Source: Candidatus Cloacimonadota bacterium
GTDB lineage: Bacteria; Cloacimonadota; Cloacimonadia; Cloacimonadales; Cloacimonadaceae
Assembly (NCBI GenBank): GCA_028681035.1
Contig: JAQUJJ010000046.1
Coordinates: forward strand, 1 to 25,260
Length of the DNA stretch: 25,260 bases
Direction: 5' to 3'
Part shown: positions 24,910 to 25,260 of the stretch, piece by piece
How the letters are laid out: the number at the start of each line of letters is the position of its first letter
How positions within the stretch are numbered: the stretch's first letter is position 1
Position numbers and translations under genes: made by a program
Notes under the pieces: model-generated
Databases searched by the model: none
Told to the model about the DNA's origin: nothing
What the model saw: the letters and a program-made list of their open reading frames with translations, nothing else

Positions 24910-24980
24910 TACAGGCGTCTCGCCTGTACTGGGATAGAGGCATCTAACCTGCTTCGTGACAACGTAGGCGGGACGCCTAC
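24910..24980. repeat. Two REP-like hairpins leading into the tandem array
   Basis: TACAGGCG-TCT-CGCCTGTA (24910-24928) and GTAGGCG-GGA-CGCCTAC (24964-24980) are short, near-perfect hairpins with a shared GGCG/CGCC core. They have the form of the dispersed palindromes found in many genomes of this type. The second forms the left boundary of the 52-bp repeat array. Confidence 0.6.
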
Positions 24981-25260
24981 TACTCCAGAACAGACGTGAT
25001 GCCTATCAAGCTTGTGCATGCGGGACGCATACTACTCCAGAACAGACGTGATGCCTATCAAGCTTGTGCATGCGGGACGCATACTACTCCAGAACAGACG
25101 TGATGCCTATCAAGCTTGTGCATGCGGGACGCCTACTACTCCAGAACAGACGTGATGCCTATCAAGCTTGTGCATGCGGGACGCCTACTACTCCAGAACA
25201 GACGTGATGCCTATCAAGCTTGTGCATGCGGGACGCCTACTACTCCAGAACAGACGTGAT
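24970..25260. repeat. 52-bp tandem repeat array (runs past window end)
   Basis: Units begin at 24970, 25022, 25074, 25126, 25178 and 25230, each exactly 52 bp from the last: five full copies and a partial sixth cut by the window edge. Units differ mainly at one position: GGGACGCCTAC in units 1, 4, 5 and 6 and GGGACGCATAC in units 2 and 3. Each unit contains AAGCTT and GCATGC palindromes. Because 52 is not a multiple of 3, the array is not a coding repeat. It lacks unique spacers and so is not CRISPR. It resembles a minisatellite. Confidence 0.93.

Noticed and set aside
24970..25260. CRISPR array
   Set aside because: The period is regular, but the whole 52-bp unit repeats almost identically. 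There are no unique spacers and no cas genes nearby.

Overview
The window reads as chromosomal DNA of a moderately low-GC, Gram-negative anaerobe of the Fibrobacteres-Chlorobi-Bacteroidetes type, most like the Cloacimonadota. The pointers are several large secreted proteins ending in an FlgD-like C-terminal sorting domain introduced by a NYPNPFNP-type motif, gingipain-type (C25) peptidases, lipoproteins with normal lipoboxes, an outer-membrane TolC-type channel, and REP-like palindromes in the intergenic DNA. The taxon is an inference from these traits; no rRNA or other phylogenetic marker is present.

Left edge (1-1898): a two-gene HEPN/MNT toxin-antitoxin-type pair on the minus strand. The HEPN frame is broken by one base near its 3' end. 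It is followed by about 1 kb of non-coding DNA with two inverted-repeat-bounded, hairpin-rich REP/MITE-like elements.

Efflux block (1899-9182, plus strand): an AhpD-like protein, then a tightly packed seven-gene operon: TetR regulator, TolC-type outer-membrane protein, HlyD-type lipoprotein adaptor, two ABC ATPases and two ABC-2 permeases. The layout corresponds to the cecR-ybhGFSR type of exporter, but the dual ATPase is split into two genes and a dedicated outer-membrane channel is included. The two ATPases carry complementary defects, which predicts one consensus and one degenerate ATP site. A 7-6-7 inverted repeat just upstream of the TetR gene is the likely operator.

Secreted-protein region (9197-24699): an M28 metallopeptidase with fibronectin III and sorting domains (minus strand); a divergent exported PDZ/beta-rich protein preceded by a near-perfect sigma-54 promoter with an upstream palindrome; a lipoprotein that stops exactly at the start of a sorting domain; a Na/Pi-cotransporter-family protein (minus strand); and two tandem C25 peptidases of about 1,250 residues with the same domain order. 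The peptidases and the efflux system together suggest a cell that works on external protein and exports toxic or hydrophobic compounds.

Right edge (24700-25260): a 16-bp tandem duplication, a strong intrinsic terminator, a Shine-Dalgarno-like site with no start codon, REP-like hairpins, and the beginning of a 52-bp tandem repeat array that runs out of the window.

The least ordinary items are the six-copy, 11-bp-phased heptamer dyad at 13632-13696, the sigma-54 promoter with its upstream site, the complementary ATPase degeneracy, and the HEPN frameshift.
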